Source: Myxococcota bacterium (GTDB taxonomy: Bacteria; Myxococcota_A; UBA9160; SMWR01). Taken from it: 64,000 nt of DNA. Positions 1 to 8,091 of this stretch are shown in pieces. The stretch covers positions 154,625-218,624 of the forward strand of contig JBCCEW010000009.1 in assembly GCA_039030075.1 (NCBI GenBank), read 5' to 3'. Position numbers and translations under genes: made by a program. A model generated the notes under the pieces. The model was not told the DNA's origin. It searched no databases and saw nothing but the letters and a program-made list of their open reading frames with translations. Numbering within the stretch: the stretch's first letter is position 1; each line of letters starts with the position of its first letter.

Positions 1-1020
1 GCGGAAGAACGGCAGGAACGCGGGTTCGTCCTCGCAGCGTTTCGCCACCTGGAGCGGGCGTCCCGTCCCGACGCGGGCGTCCCAGGCGGCGCGCACCTCG
101 CTCCAGAACCGTCCCGTGGCTTCCCAGTAGGCGTCGCCGGCGCTGAAGTCGAAGCCCCGGATCCGCTGGTAGCGGTTGACGCCGATCTCGCGGGCGCGAT
201 CGGCGAGGGGGCGCCCGCTCTCCGTGTCGAGGACGCGTTTGCGGTTGTCCTGTTCGTGCACCCAGCCGCTCGGCATGACGGTCAGGCGGTGGCGCCCCTC
301 GAGCACGTGGTAGTCGTCGCGGACGCTGCTCTCGCGGCGGGGCAGCGGACGCCAGCCATCTTCGCTGGTCCATACCGAGGCCTGGGGGCCGTGCTCCCAG
401 CTGCCGAGGGTGGCGTAGCGCGGCGAGTCGTCGACCTGGTAGACGGTCTGGCTCCAGCGCCCGCGGGCTTCGCCCGCGTTGACGCGCTCGAGCCGCCAGC
501 GCTGGAGGCCCTGGTACCGCAGCGCGCGCTCGGGTTCGTAGCGCCAATCCTGCCGCCAGTGCTTCTGGACGAAGGGACCGAGGAGCTCCCCGTCATCGCC
601 CTCGACCACCATCACGAGGATGTGCTGGAGCCGCACGAAATGCGGACCGGATTCCACCACGTAGATGCGTTCGGTGCCCCAGGATCGGTACGGCGTCGCG
701 GGCTCGGTCGCGCCGTCGAAGCGGACCGTCTCGAGGAAGTCGAAGCTGGCCCGGTAGTCGCCGGCCATGGCCAGGATCGCGGCCCGGTCCCGCTCCGGCA
801 GATCGAGGGAGTCGGCCTGGAGCGCGCGCCACGCCTGCGGCGGCTCGGGGTCGAGCTCGACGGCGGGCCCCTGGGTGGTGCCCCCACGCGGGGGCAGGAC
901 CTCGGGTGAGACGAACCCCCAGCCAAACAGATACGGACGCGACGGCGGTTCGTTCATGTGGGCGCAGGCGCTGGCCAGCAGCGCGCAGCCGAGCAGGACG
1001 ATGCGGGAGACGGGATTCAT
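1..1020 (-). CDS. DUF6607-type lipoprotein, C-terminus cut off by the window edge
   Basis: The reading frame is open from the ATG at 1020 to the left edge without a stop, so about 340 residues are present and the C-terminus is missing. The N-terminus is a lipoprotein signal: a short positive start, a hydrophobic run, then ASAC with the lipidated Cys at residue 19. The body has the pattern I associate with DUF6607 proteins: MAGDYRASFDFLETVRFD near residue 75, then an LQHILVMVV strand followed by KHWRQDW. The function of that family is unknown; an outer-membrane or periplasmic location is inferred from the lipobox. GAGG lies 8 nt before the chosen ATG; an in-frame ATG at 1026 is too close to it. 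The gene is divergent from the exporter at 1153. Confidence 0.7.
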   Translation of the reverse strand, partial: MNPVSRIVLLGCALLASACAHMNEPPSRPYLFGWGFVSPEVLPPRGGTTQGPAVELDPEPPQAWRALQADSLDLPERDRAAILAMAGDYRASFDFLETVRFDGATEPATPYRSWGTERIYVVESGPHFVRLQHILVMVVEGDDGELLGPFVQKHWRQDWRYEPERALRYQGLQRWRLERVNAGEARGRWSQTVYQVDDSPRYATLGSWEHGPQASVWTSEDGWRPLPRRESSVRDDYHVLEGRHRLTVMPSGWVHEQDNRKRVLDTESGRPLADRAREIGVNRYQRIRGFDFSAGDAYWEATGRFWSEVRAAWDARVGTGRPLQVAKRCEDEPAFLPFFR

Positions 1021-1152
1021 GGGCATGACCTCGCCCCGAACCATAACCGGCCCTCGCGGGCGCGGATGCAGCACTGGGGGGTGGTCCCACCAGCCGCGCG
1101 GTGACGCGCCCCGGGCGACCACTGCGCGGGCGCCGTACCCTGCCTCCGGCCC

Positions 1153-3951
1153 ATGTCCGACCTGCGCGAACGCCTGATCGACCCGCTCGAGAAGCTCTTG
1201 CTGGAGCATCCGCGCTGGGTCGTGGTCAGCGTGGCGCTGCTCTTCGCGCTGAGTCTGCTCGCGCTCGTCGACCTGCGCAGTGGCGAGCCGCGCCTGCGGC
1301 TCGATCCCTCGGTCGATGGCCTCTTGCCCGAGGACGATCCGGGCCGGCAGTACCTCGAGCGGATCCAGGCCCTCTTCGACAGCGGCGACGTCGTGTTGAT
1401 CGGGCTGTCCAGCGACGACGCCTTCACCCGTGAGCGGCTCGCCCGGCTGGAGGAGCTCTCCGAGGCGATCGAGTCCGAGCCCGAGGTGCTCTACGTCTCG
1501 AGTCTCTCGACGGCCGTTCACATCCGCGGCGAGAACGGGGCGCTGCGCGTCGGACCGTTCTTCGAAGACGTGCCCGAGACGCCCGCGGAGCTCGCCGACC
1601 TGCGCGAACGTGCCCTCGCCGATCCGATCTATGCGGGCAACCTGATCTCGCGCGACGGGCGCGTGGCCGTCGTCGCGGCCCAGCTCCTGGATGTTTCCGA
1701 GGAAGCGCTGATCACCTCCCGCTTCGACGAGCGGATCCGCGCCCTCGCGGAGGCGGCTGCGGGGGACGCCGAGGTGTGGATCACCGGGGCACCCCACATC
1801 CAGGCCGAGATCGCGCGCCTCCTGCGCCGCGACATCCAGGGCGTCCTCCCGATCGCCTACGTCGTGATGGCCCTGGCGGCTTTCGTGGCGTTCCGGAGCT
1901 GGCGTGGGGTGGCGATCCCGATGCTGACCGTCGGGGTCGCGGTCACCGCGACGATGGCGTGCATGGCCGAGATTTCGGGCTCGCTCAACCAGGTGACCTC
2001 GGCCGTGCCCTCGATCCTCGTGGTGGTGGGCTTCGCCTATGCGGTGCATCTGCTGGCGGCCTACGAAAAGGCGCGGCGCGCCGGGGAGGGCGACTCGCGG
2101 GCGCTGGTGCACGGAGCCCTGCGCGAAACGGCGATCCCCGTGTTCTTCACGGGCGTGACCACCGCCGCCGGGTTCCTGACGCTCACGACGAGTTCGCTCC
2201 ACGCGGTCCAGCAGTTCGGGTTCTACAACGCGCTCGGTGTGGGGCTCACGACGCTCTTCGCGCTCACGCTGGTCCCCGCCCTGCTGCGGCTGCTGCCGGT
2301 GTCGTCCGGGGCGGTCACTCCTTCCCAAACCGAGCCCGATCGCTTCGACCGCTGGCTGTCGCGCGTCGCCCAGTTCGACCTGCGGCGGCGCTCGACGGTG
2401 CTCCTGTCCGCCGCGGTGTTGGCCGCCGCCGCCCTGATCGCGACTACGCGGATCGAGGTCGGGACGAGTCTGGTCAGCAGCCTGTCCGGCTCGAATCCCA
2501 GCCGCATCGACTTCGAAGCCTTCAACCAGCACCTCCAGGGCGCCAACGGGTTCCGCGTCGTGCTCGAGGCCCGCGAGCCCGACGCGTTCAAGGACCCGGT
2601 GTCGCTCCGGGCCGTCGACGACCTGACGAGCTGGCTCCTCGAGCAACCCGAGATCGGCGGCGTCACGTCGCTGGCCGACTACGTGAAGACCATTCACCGC
2701 GGCGTCGACGGCGAAGCCGCCTTCCGGATCCCGGATTCGGCCGAAGCGGTGAGCCAGCTGTTGATCCTCGGCGAGAACGAGGAGCTCCAGCGCTTCGTGG
2801 TGCCGGACTACAGCGTCGCGAACCTCGAAGTGCGCACCTCGGCGATCGATTCGAGCGCGTTGGTGCCGCTGGTGCATCGCATCCAGACCCGCCTCGACGA
2901 ACTGCCGGGCTCACTCGCGGGCCAGGTCACCGGCAACACGGTGCTCGTGGCCCAGACCCTCGACGAGATCGCCGTCGGCCAGCTGCGCAGCCTCGGCACC
3001 GCGTTCGTGATCATCTACCTGATCCTCTCGTTCCTGTTCACGTCGTTCCGCATCGGGCTCGTGGCGTTGATTCCCAACGCGCTCCCGGTGCTGGTCTACT
3101 TCGGTCTCCTGGGACTCTCCGGTGTCTCGCTCAACGTCACGACCGGGCTCGTGGCCTGTCTGGTGCTCGGGATCGTGGTCGACGACACGATCCACCTGAT
3201 GGCCCACTTCAACGAAGCGGCGAAGCGGATGGCCGACGAGCGTCGCGGCGTCCTCGAGGCCGTGGTCGCCGTGGGGCGACCGATCACCTACACGACGATC
3301 GCCCTGTGTCTGGGATTCCTGTGCTTGCTCGCGAGTGGCAACGCCAATCAGTTCGAGTTCGGATTGCTCTCGGCGGCGACCCTCGCGATCGCCTGGGTCA
3401 TCGACATCACGCTGACGCCGGCGATCGCCGGACGCCTCCGGGTGGTCACGCTCTGGGACGTGCTGCGCCTCGATCTCGGTGAGGCGCCCCAGCGTTCGAT
3501 TCCGGTCTTCAAGGGACTGACCGAGCGGCAGGCACGCATCGCGGCGCTGATGGCCTCCTTCCGGCCCTTCCGTGCCGGCGACTGTGTCGTGGCCGACGGG
3601 ACGCTGGGCGACGAGATGTTCGTGGTGATCGACGGCGAACTGGAGGCGAGCGTCGGGAGCGGTCCGACGCGGACCGTGCTGCGCACGATGCGCCGCGGCG
3701 ACCTGATCGGCGAAGTCGGACTGGTGCTGGGGCGGCGCTCGGCGGACGTCGTGGCCATGACCGACGGGCGACTCCTGCGGCTGACCCGAGAAGACCTGGA
3801 TCGGCTGAGTCGACGCTATCCGCGGATCGCCGCGATCCTGAACGGGCGGCTCAGCGAGGTGCTCGCGATGCGCCTGGTGTCGCTGACCGGTCGCGTGGGA
3901 TCGGCCACCGAGACCCGGGAAGCCGCTTCGTCGCCACCGCCGACGCCCTGA
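1153..3951 (+). CDS. MMPL/RND-family exporter fused to a C-terminal cyclic-nucleotide-binding domain
   Basis: This 932-residue protein is an inner-membrane transporter of the MMPL (predicted RND exporter) family. One TM near residues 22-42 precedes a periplasmic loop, then a first bundle of helices (about 230-400), a second periplasmic domain and a second bundle (about 615-765). The second bundle carries GIVVDDTIHLMAHF near residue 673, the acidic proton-relay region typical of the family. From about residue 785 to 910 a soluble domain follows with a CRP/CNB-type core (FRAGDCVVADG, DEMFVVIDGELEA, GDLIGEVGLVLGRRSADVVA). Family members usually export lipids or hopanoids and lack this tail, so transport may be gated by a nucleotide or other ligand; that is inference. 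No strong Shine-Dalgarno site is seen. Confidence 0.88.
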   Translation: MSDLRERLIDPLEKLLLEHPRWVVVSVALLFALSLLALVDLRSGEPRLRLDPSVDGLLPEDDPGRQYLERIQALFDSGDVVLIGLSSDDAFTRERLARLEELSEAIESEPEVLYVSSLSTAVHIRGENGALRVGPFFEDVPETPAELADLRERALADPIYAGNLISRDGRVAVVAAQLLDVSEEALITSRFDERIRALAEAAAGDAEVWITGAPHIQAEIARLLRRDIQGVLPIAYVVMALAAFVAFRSWRGVAIPMLTVGVAVTATMACMAEISGSLNQVTSAVPSILVVVGFAYAVHLLAAYEKARRAGEGDSRALVHGALRETAIPVFFTGVTTAAGFLTLTTSSLHAVQQFGFYNALGVGLTTLFALTLVPALLRLLPVSSGAVTPSQTEPDRFDRWLSRVAQFDLRRRSTVLLSAAVLAAAALIATTRIEVGTSLVSSLSGSNPSRIDFEAFNQHLQGANGFRVVLEAREPDAFKDPVSLRAVDDLTSWLLEQPEIGGVTSLADYVKTIHRGVDGEAAFRIPDSAEAVSQLLILGENEELQRFVVPDYSVANLEVRTSAIDSSALVPLVHRIQTRLDELPGSLAGQVTGNTVLVAQTLDEIAVGQLRSLGTAFVIIYLILSFLFTSFRIGLVALIPNALPVLVYFGLLGLSGVSLNVTTGLVACLVLGIVVDDTIHLMAHFNEAAKRMADERRGVLEAVVAVGRPITYTTIALCLGFLCLLASGNANQFEFGLLSAATLAIAWVIDITLTPAIAGRLRVVTLWDVLRLDLGEAPQRSIPVFKGLTERQARIAALMASFRPFRAGDCVVADGTLGDEMFVVIDGELEASVGSGPTRTVLRTMRRGDLIGEVGLVLGRRSADVVAMTDGRLLRLTREDLDRLSRRYPRIAAILNGRLSEVLAMRLVSLTGRVGSATETREAASSPPPTP

Positions 3952-3966
3952 ACCCGGGGGCGTGGG

Positions 3967-4461
3967 CTAGGCGATCGCGATCACGCGGTAGTGGTGGGCG
4001 GCCCGCGGCGTCTTGACGTCGACCTCTTCCCCGGGCGCGCAACCGAGCAGCGCGCGACCGAGCGGCGCCTGGGGCGTCAGCACCGACACGGTCTCGTCGT
4101 CGACGTTCACCTCGATGCCGCCGCCCGCCGGCAGCAGGAACACGAGTCGTTCGTCGCCGTCGTCCGCCTCGAGGGCGGCCAGCTGGTTCACGCCCATCCC
4201 ATCGCCCGCGTCGAAGGGCTCGAGTCGGAGGCCGGCCAGGGTGGCCTGGGCCTCGCGGAGCGCCTCGACGCGCTCGGCCAACCCGCGCGCGAGGTAGCCC
4301 GCCTCGATCGCCCGGGTGTCCTTCGGATTCTCCTGGCGGGTCTCGCTGTGGGTCGCGCCGGCCTGGCTGGCCTGTTGGGAAGCGGCGAGCTCGGCGAGTC
4401 GGGCGTCGATCGCGGCCCGTACGGCGGCGAGGGTCCGCTCTTTGTCCGGAAGCTGCGGCAT
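3967..4461 (-). CDS. GreA/GreB-like transcription elongation factor C-terminal domain protein
   Basis: About 164 residues. The N-terminal part is a charged helical hairpin (LAAVRAAIDARLAELAAS, then GLAERVEALREAQATL). The C-terminal half is the GreA/GreB-type FKBP-like fold: a segment around VFLLPAGGGIEV, then SVLTPQAPLGRALLGCAPGEEV with the typical P-LG-ALLG-GDEV pattern. The N-terminal hairpin is shorter than that of true GreA and lacks an obvious acidic DD/DE tip, so the protein resembles the stand-alone GreA/B-like group that binds RNA polymerase rather than a cleavage factor. ATG at 4461 was chosen; ATG at 4473 is also in frame. It converges with the exporter and is divergent from the c-di-GMP gene. 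Confidence 0.75.
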   Translation of the reverse strand: MPQLPDKERTLAAVRAAIDARLAELAASQQASQAGATHSETRQENPKDTRAIEAGYLARGLAERVEALREAQATLAGLRLEPFDAGDGMGVNQLAALEADDGDERLVFLLPAGGGIEVNVDDETVSVLTPQAPLGRALLGCAPGEEVDVKTPRAAHHYRVIAIA

Positions 4462-4498
4462 TTCGCGGAGCATAGGCGTCGCGCGAGATCGGATCCCT

Positions 4499-6307
4499 AT
4501 GGTCCCAGCGGAACCCTCCCGGGGCGTCCGCGACTCTCGCCTCAGCTCTCCCTGGCCCGAGGCCGATACGTTCGCGGTGCACGCTTCTTCCAGGGACGCA
4601 CAGCTGCCGACCGAGGTGGGACTCATCTCGGGAGACATGGAGCTCGTGCAGGAATGCGCCGAGGCGCTTTCTCACGCGGGCTTCGGCGTCACGCCGATCG
4701 ATCCCGACGACGTGTCGCGGGTGTCGCGGCCGCCCACCTTGCTCGTGCTCGACCATCGCCGCGCCGAGGAATCCTGGGAGAAACGGCTCCGCGCGCTGCG
4801 CGCCAACTTCGGAACGCTCCCTCCGACACTGATCCTGGTTCCCGACCGCCACGAGCCGCCCCACGGCGGTGTCGAGTTCCAGACGAGCCTCGACTTCGAG
4901 CGTCTTCCCGTCGCCTGGGACTGGGTTGCGGCCCGCCTGCGTCGGCTGCAGACCACCGGCATCACGCCCGGTGGTCCCGAACTCGAGCAGCTCCGCCGCG
5001 TCGGATGGTTCGACGCGCTGACCGGGCTCGCCACCCGGCATCATTTCATCGAGGAGCTGGGCAACCTCTGCTCCGACGATCGCCACGTGGCGCTTCTGTT
5101 GATCGACGTCGACGCGTTCAAACGCGTCAACGATCGCTACGGACCCTGGAATGGCGACCTGCTGCTCCAGGAGATCGGGAACCGGCTGCGCGCCGCCGTG
5201 CGCTCCTCGCCCGAGATTCCCGCGATCACGACGGATACGAACCGTCCGGTGCTCGGACGCCTGAATGGCGACGAGTTCACGATCGCGGTCCCCGACATCG
5301 AGTTGCCGGCAGCCCAGCGGGTGGCCGACGAGGTGGCCCATTGCTTCGACACCCCCTTCGAGGTGGACGGGGTCGAGCTGCGGGTGCGCGCGAGCGTCGG
5401 GATCGCCTCCTCGCCGATCCACGGCACCACGCCCCAGGAGCTGGTGCACAGCGCCGACCTGGCGATGCAGGGGGCGCGTCGCTGCCGCGACGGCCAGCCC
5501 TTCGTGTACAAGGGAGAGGTCGGCGAGGCGGCGGAGCGCCGCGCCCTGATCGAAGAAGGGCTGCCCCGCGCTCTCGAAGCCGGTGAGTTCCAGCTCTGCT
5601 ACCAGCCTCGTCTGCATCTACGCAGCATGCGCATCCGCGGAGCCGAGGCGCTGATCCGCTGGACCCATGCGGAACTCGGGCCCATTTCGCCCGGCGAGTT
5701 CATCCCGATCGCCGAGGAGACCGACCAGATCTTCGACCTCGGGGGCTGGGTCCTCGAACGGGTGTGTGGTGACATCGCCGAGGGGATCCTGGGCGCGGAC
5801 AACCTCACCGTATCGCTGAACGTGTCGTCCCGGCAGTTCGAGCGTCCGAACCTCGCGCGCGAGTTCCTGGACGCCATCGAAGCCAGCGGTGTCGACCCCG
5901 CGCGCATCGAGTTCGAAGTGACCGAGAGCGTCGCGCTGCGCCGCGTCGAAGAGGCCACCCGCATCCTCGAAGAGCTGCAGGCAGCGGGCTGCCATGTGGC
6001 CCTCGACGATTTCGGAACCGGCTACTCCTCGCTGCAGACCCTGCTCGAGCTCCCGCTCGACACCCTGAAGCTCGATCGCTCGGTGGTGGGCGGGATGGCC
6101 GCCGATGAGGACAAGCTCAGCGTCGTGCGCGCCATGGTCTTGATGGCCCACAGCGTCGGCCTGCGCGTGGTGGCCGAAGGCGTGTCCGAGGACGTCCTGA
6201 TTCCGCTGCTCGGCCAGCTCGGTTGCGACGAGGCCCAGGGATTCGCGATCGCCCACCCGATGCCCGCGAAGAAGCTCGCGGATCGACTGCGGAGGCAGGC
6301 GCTGTGA
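4499..6307 (+). CDS. Receiver-like / degenerate GGDEF / EAL c-di-GMP phosphodiesterase
   Basis: About 602 residues. An N-terminal region (VGLISGDMELVQECAEAL ... LLVLDHR) resembles a diverged receiver domain. A GGDEF domain follows (about 180-340) whose signature reads LNGDEF, so the first Gly is replaced and diguanylate cyclase activity is doubtful. The EAL domain (about 350-600) keeps the catalytic signature GAEALIRW, a metal-binding DDFGTGYSSL segment and the LKLDRS lysine, so c-di-GMP hydrolysis to pGpG is the expected activity. ATG 4499 keeps the whole receiver-like region; a shorter start at 4637 would remove it. The stop overlaps the GTG of the next gene by 4 bp, which implies translational coupling. 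Confidence 0.87.
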   Translation: MVPAEPSRGVRDSRLSSPWPEADTFAVHASSRDAQLPTEVGLISGDMELVQECAEALSHAGFGVTPIDPDDVSRVSRPPTLLVLDHRRAEESWEKRLRALRANFGTLPPTLILVPDRHEPPHGGVEFQTSLDFERLPVAWDWVAARLRRLQTTGITPGGPELEQLRRVGWFDALTGLATRHHFIEELGNLCSDDRHVALLLIDVDAFKRVNDRYGPWNGDLLLQEIGNRLRAAVRSSPEIPAITTDTNRPVLGRLNGDEFTIAVPDIELPAAQRVADEVAHCFDTPFEVDGVELRVRASVGIASSPIHGTTPQELVHSADLAMQGARRCRDGQPFVYKGEVGEAAERRALIEEGLPRALEAGEFQLCYQPRLHLRSMRIRGAEALIRWTHAELGPISPGEFIPIAEETDQIFDLGGWVLERVCGDIAEGILGADNLTVSLNVSSRQFERPNLAREFLDAIEASGVDPARIEFEVTESVALRRVEEATRILEELQAAGCHVALDDFGTGYSSLQTLLELPLDTLKLDRSVVGGMAADEDKLSVVRAMVLMAHSVGLRVVAEGVSEDVLIPLLGQLGCDEAQGFAIAHPMPAKKLADRLRRQAL

Positions 6308-6960
6308 GCGATCCCAACGACACCCGACACGTCGATGCCCTGAACGAGGAGGCTTCTCAGCCGCTCTTCGGTCCGGACACGCGACTGGTGGTCTCTCAGT
6401 GGGACGTCGGGGAGGAGCAGCTGACCTCCATCGGCACGGGAACGCTCGCCTCCCCGCTGGCCGTCGGACAGCCGCTGCGGCTGCGGATTCGTCGCCAGCG
6501 CGGTCTCGAGACGAGCGACGTGCGCTCGCTGGTCTACCTCTCGGAGCGGGACCTGGCCGTCGTGACCGAGGCGACGGTCTACGTCGTGAGCCATCTGGAT
6601 CGAGACGCCGGCGTCGATCTCGTGGCAGAGCTCCGCGCACGCTTGACCGACGAGTCGCTGTTTCCGGCCGAGGACAGCGCCGGCTTGACCGACTACGTGC
6701 GACTCGACACCCGTGAGGGCGAACGCGAGCGCGCCCTCGGCAAGGTGCGGATTCGCGTGCAGCGTGGAGATACGCCGCAGCAGGACGTCGGCGTGGGTGA
6801 ACTCCTCTCGGACGTCGCGGTGGGGGCCCCGGTGCGCTTCACCACCGAGGACGGCGCCGTCCGCGTGACCAGCGACATCGTGTCCGTGCGCTGGCGTTCC
6901 GAAGAGTCGATCGAGGTGGAGACCGCGAACTCGCGCTACCTCTTCGAGGCGATCGAGTAG
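6304..6960 (+). CDS. Protein of unknown function with internal duplication, coupled to the EAL protein
   Basis: I do not recognise this 218-residue soluble protein. Its GTG start overlaps the stop of the upstream phosphodiesterase gene (GTGA), so the two are probably co-translated. Two similar beta-rich segments are visible: GTGTLASPLAVGQPLRLRI...TSDVRSLVYLSE (about 42-85) and GVGELLSDVAVGAPVRFTT...TSDIVSVRWRSEE (about 160-205). Both share G-G-L-S-xx-VG-P-R and TSD-V-S elements. No signal peptide or TM segment is present. Given its partner it may be a c-di-GMP effector or regulatory subunit of PilZ-like type, but no clear PilZ RxxxR or DxSxxG motif is visible, so the role stays open. Confidence 0.7.
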   Translation: MSDPNDTRHVDALNEEASQPLFGPDTRLVVSQWDVGEEQLTSIGTGTLASPLAVGQPLRLRIRRQRGLETSDVRSLVYLSERDLAVVTEATVYVVSHLDRDAGVDLVAELRARLTDESLFPAEDSAGLTDYVRLDTREGERERALGKVRIRVQRGDTPQQDVGVGELLSDVAVGAPVRFTTEDGAVRVTSDIVSVRWRSEESIEVETANSRYLFEAIE

Positions 6961-6998
6961 GCATCCGCGCCGCGCGATGCCTCGCCCCGGAGGTTCGC

Positions 6999-7457
6999 GT
7001 GCTGACCGATTCGGACCGACGCGCCTGCTACGACCTCGCGCTGCACTACGCCCGAGCCGTCGATCGACGCGTCTACGCCGCGCTCTTGCCGCTGCTGGCC
7101 CCGGACGCCCTGATCGCCGTGCACCCGGGGGATCCGAGCGAGGTCGCGCCCGACGCGGAGATGCGCGGCCATGCAGAAGTCCTCGCTGCGATGCCGCGAA
7201 TCGAGGCCTATCGGGCCACCTTCCACCTGGTCGGAAATCAGACCCTCGAGGCCGACGGCGAGGGGCGCGCGCGGGGTGAGACCTATTGCACCGCGCACCA
7301 CATCTACGCGCGCGATGGACGCGACCGCGATCGGACGATGCACATTCGCTATCAGGATCGCTTCGCGCGCGCCGAGAGCGGTTGGGTGTTCAGCGAGCGC
7401 CGGCTCTGGGTGGTCTTTACGTCCGACCGACCCCTCGAGGAAGGCGCGCCGAGCTGA
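6999..7457 (+). CDS. SnoaL-like / NTF2-fold protein
   Basis: 152 residues with the layout of small NTF2-fold proteins: an N-terminal helix pair (DRRACYDLALHYARAVDRRVYAALLPLLAPDALI), a conserved HLVGNQTLEADGEG strand, an ARGETYC strand and a C-terminal RYQDRFARAESGWVFSERRLWV strand. Members include dehydratases, isomerases and polyketide cyclases, but many act on unknown small substrates. The start is GTG with GGAGG six bases upstream. It follows the phosphodiesterase operon by 38 bp, and its 3' end faces the glutathione peroxidase gene across a strong inverted repeat. Confidence 0.8.
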   Translation: MLTDSDRRACYDLALHYARAVDRRVYAALLPLLAPDALIAVHPGDPSEVAPDAEMRGHAEVLAAMPRIEAYRATFHLVGNQTLEADGEGRARGETYCTAHHIYARDGRDRDRTMHIRYQDRFARAESGWVFSERRLWVVFTSDRPLEEGAPS

Positions 7458-7475
7458 GCGGGCGCTGGCCCCGGG

Positions 7476-7515
7476 CCGCGTCCGGAACGCGCAGTGTCGC
7501 GCGCTCCGGACGCGG
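7476..7515. terminator. Long hairpin between convergent genes (bidirectional terminator candidate)
   Basis: Two 17-nt arms (7476-7492 and 7499-7515) are complementary at 16 of 17 positions around a 6-nt loop AGTGTC. It sits exactly between the SnoaL-like gene (+) and the selenoperoxidase gene (-). There is no U-tract, so it may act with Rho or as an mRNA 3' stabiliser. Confidence 0.6.
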
Positions 7516-7516
7516 T

Positions 7517-7996
7517 CTAGAGCAGGCCGGTGACGTCGGCCTCGATGTCTTCGGGCGCGACCGGCGGCGCGTAGCGCTTCACCACCTGGCCTTCGCCGTT
7601 GACGAGGAACTTGGTGAAGTTCCAGGCGATGTCCTCGTTGCCTTCCTCGTCCGGGTTTCCCGCTTTGAGGAACTGGTAGAGATCAGAGGCGCCTGGCCCG
7701 TTGACCTCGATCTTCGCGAACATCGGAAACGACGCATCGTACTTCGAGCGCGCGAACTCGAGGATTTCCTCGTTGCTCCCGGGCTCCTGGGCGCCGAACT
7801 GGTTGCAGGGGAACGCCAGAACGCTGAAGCCCTGGCCCTTGTGAGTCTCGTGAAGGGTACGCAGACCTGCGTACTGGTTCGTGAGTCCTCACTGACTCGC
7901 GACGTTGACGACCAGACACACCTTGCCGGCGTAGTCCGAGAGCGCCACGTCTTCGCCCGTGATGGACGACATCTGGAAATCGTGCAGGCTTGCCAT
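7517..7996 (-). CDS. gpx: Glutathione peroxidase, selenocysteine-containing (UGA read-through)
   Basis: Read through one in-frame TGA (codon 36, bases 7889-7891) the frame gives a complete 159-residue glutathione peroxidase, the usual bacterial length. The TGA falls exactly at the catalytic residue: NVASQ-U-GLTNQYAGL. The rest of the catalytic tetrad is present: Gln70 in AQEPGSNEE and Trp125-Asn126 in AWNFTKFLV. FPCNQFG, FPMFAKIEVNG and VKRYAPP also match the family. A SECIS-type hairpin begins 17 bases after the UGA. The enzyme should reduce hydroperoxides with thiol donors in the cytoplasm (no signal peptide). The start ATG has GAGGAGG six bases upstream, partly covered by an upstream hairpin. 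Translation that stopped at the UGA would leave a 35-residue fragment. Confidence 0.93.
7857..7874 (-). promoter_or_regulatory. bSECIS apical stem-loop in the gpx coding region
   Basis: On the minus strand GTACGC-AGGTCT-GCGTAC forms a perfect 6-bp stem (8 bp if the loop closes further) with loop AGGUCU. The core GCAGGUCUGC matches the apical loop of the E. coli fdhF SECIS as I recall it. The loop starts 20 nt after the UGA, inside the range bacterial SelB uses. Further pairing is possible (GAA with UUC, UGAG with CUCA). Confidence 0.85.
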
Positions 7997-8002
7997 GCGG
8001 AT

Positions 8003-8041
8003 CCTCCTCGGGCGCAGCATACGCGATCCCTGCGCCCGAGG
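8003..8041 (-). promoter_or_regulatory. Hairpin overlapping the gpx Shine-Dalgarno site
   Basis: A perfect 12-bp inverted repeat (8006-8017 and 8030-8041, CCTCGGGCGCAG and complement) with a 12-nt loop lies in the gpx 5' leader. Its 3' arm on the gpx mRNA covers part of the SD sequence GAGGAGG (8003-8009), six bases before the ATG. It could repress gpx translation, or be a DNA operator shared with the divergent SDR gene. Confidence 0.55.
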
Positions 8042-8091
8042 GGGGCGCACCCGGGCACCCCCGCCCGCTAGAATGCCCGCGAGGGAGAACG

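Noticed and set aside
7517..7996. Glutathione peroxidase as a pseudogene with a nonsense mutation
   Set aside because: The UGA lies exactly at the catalytic position, no frameshift is present, and a SECIS loop follows; selenocysteine explains all of it.
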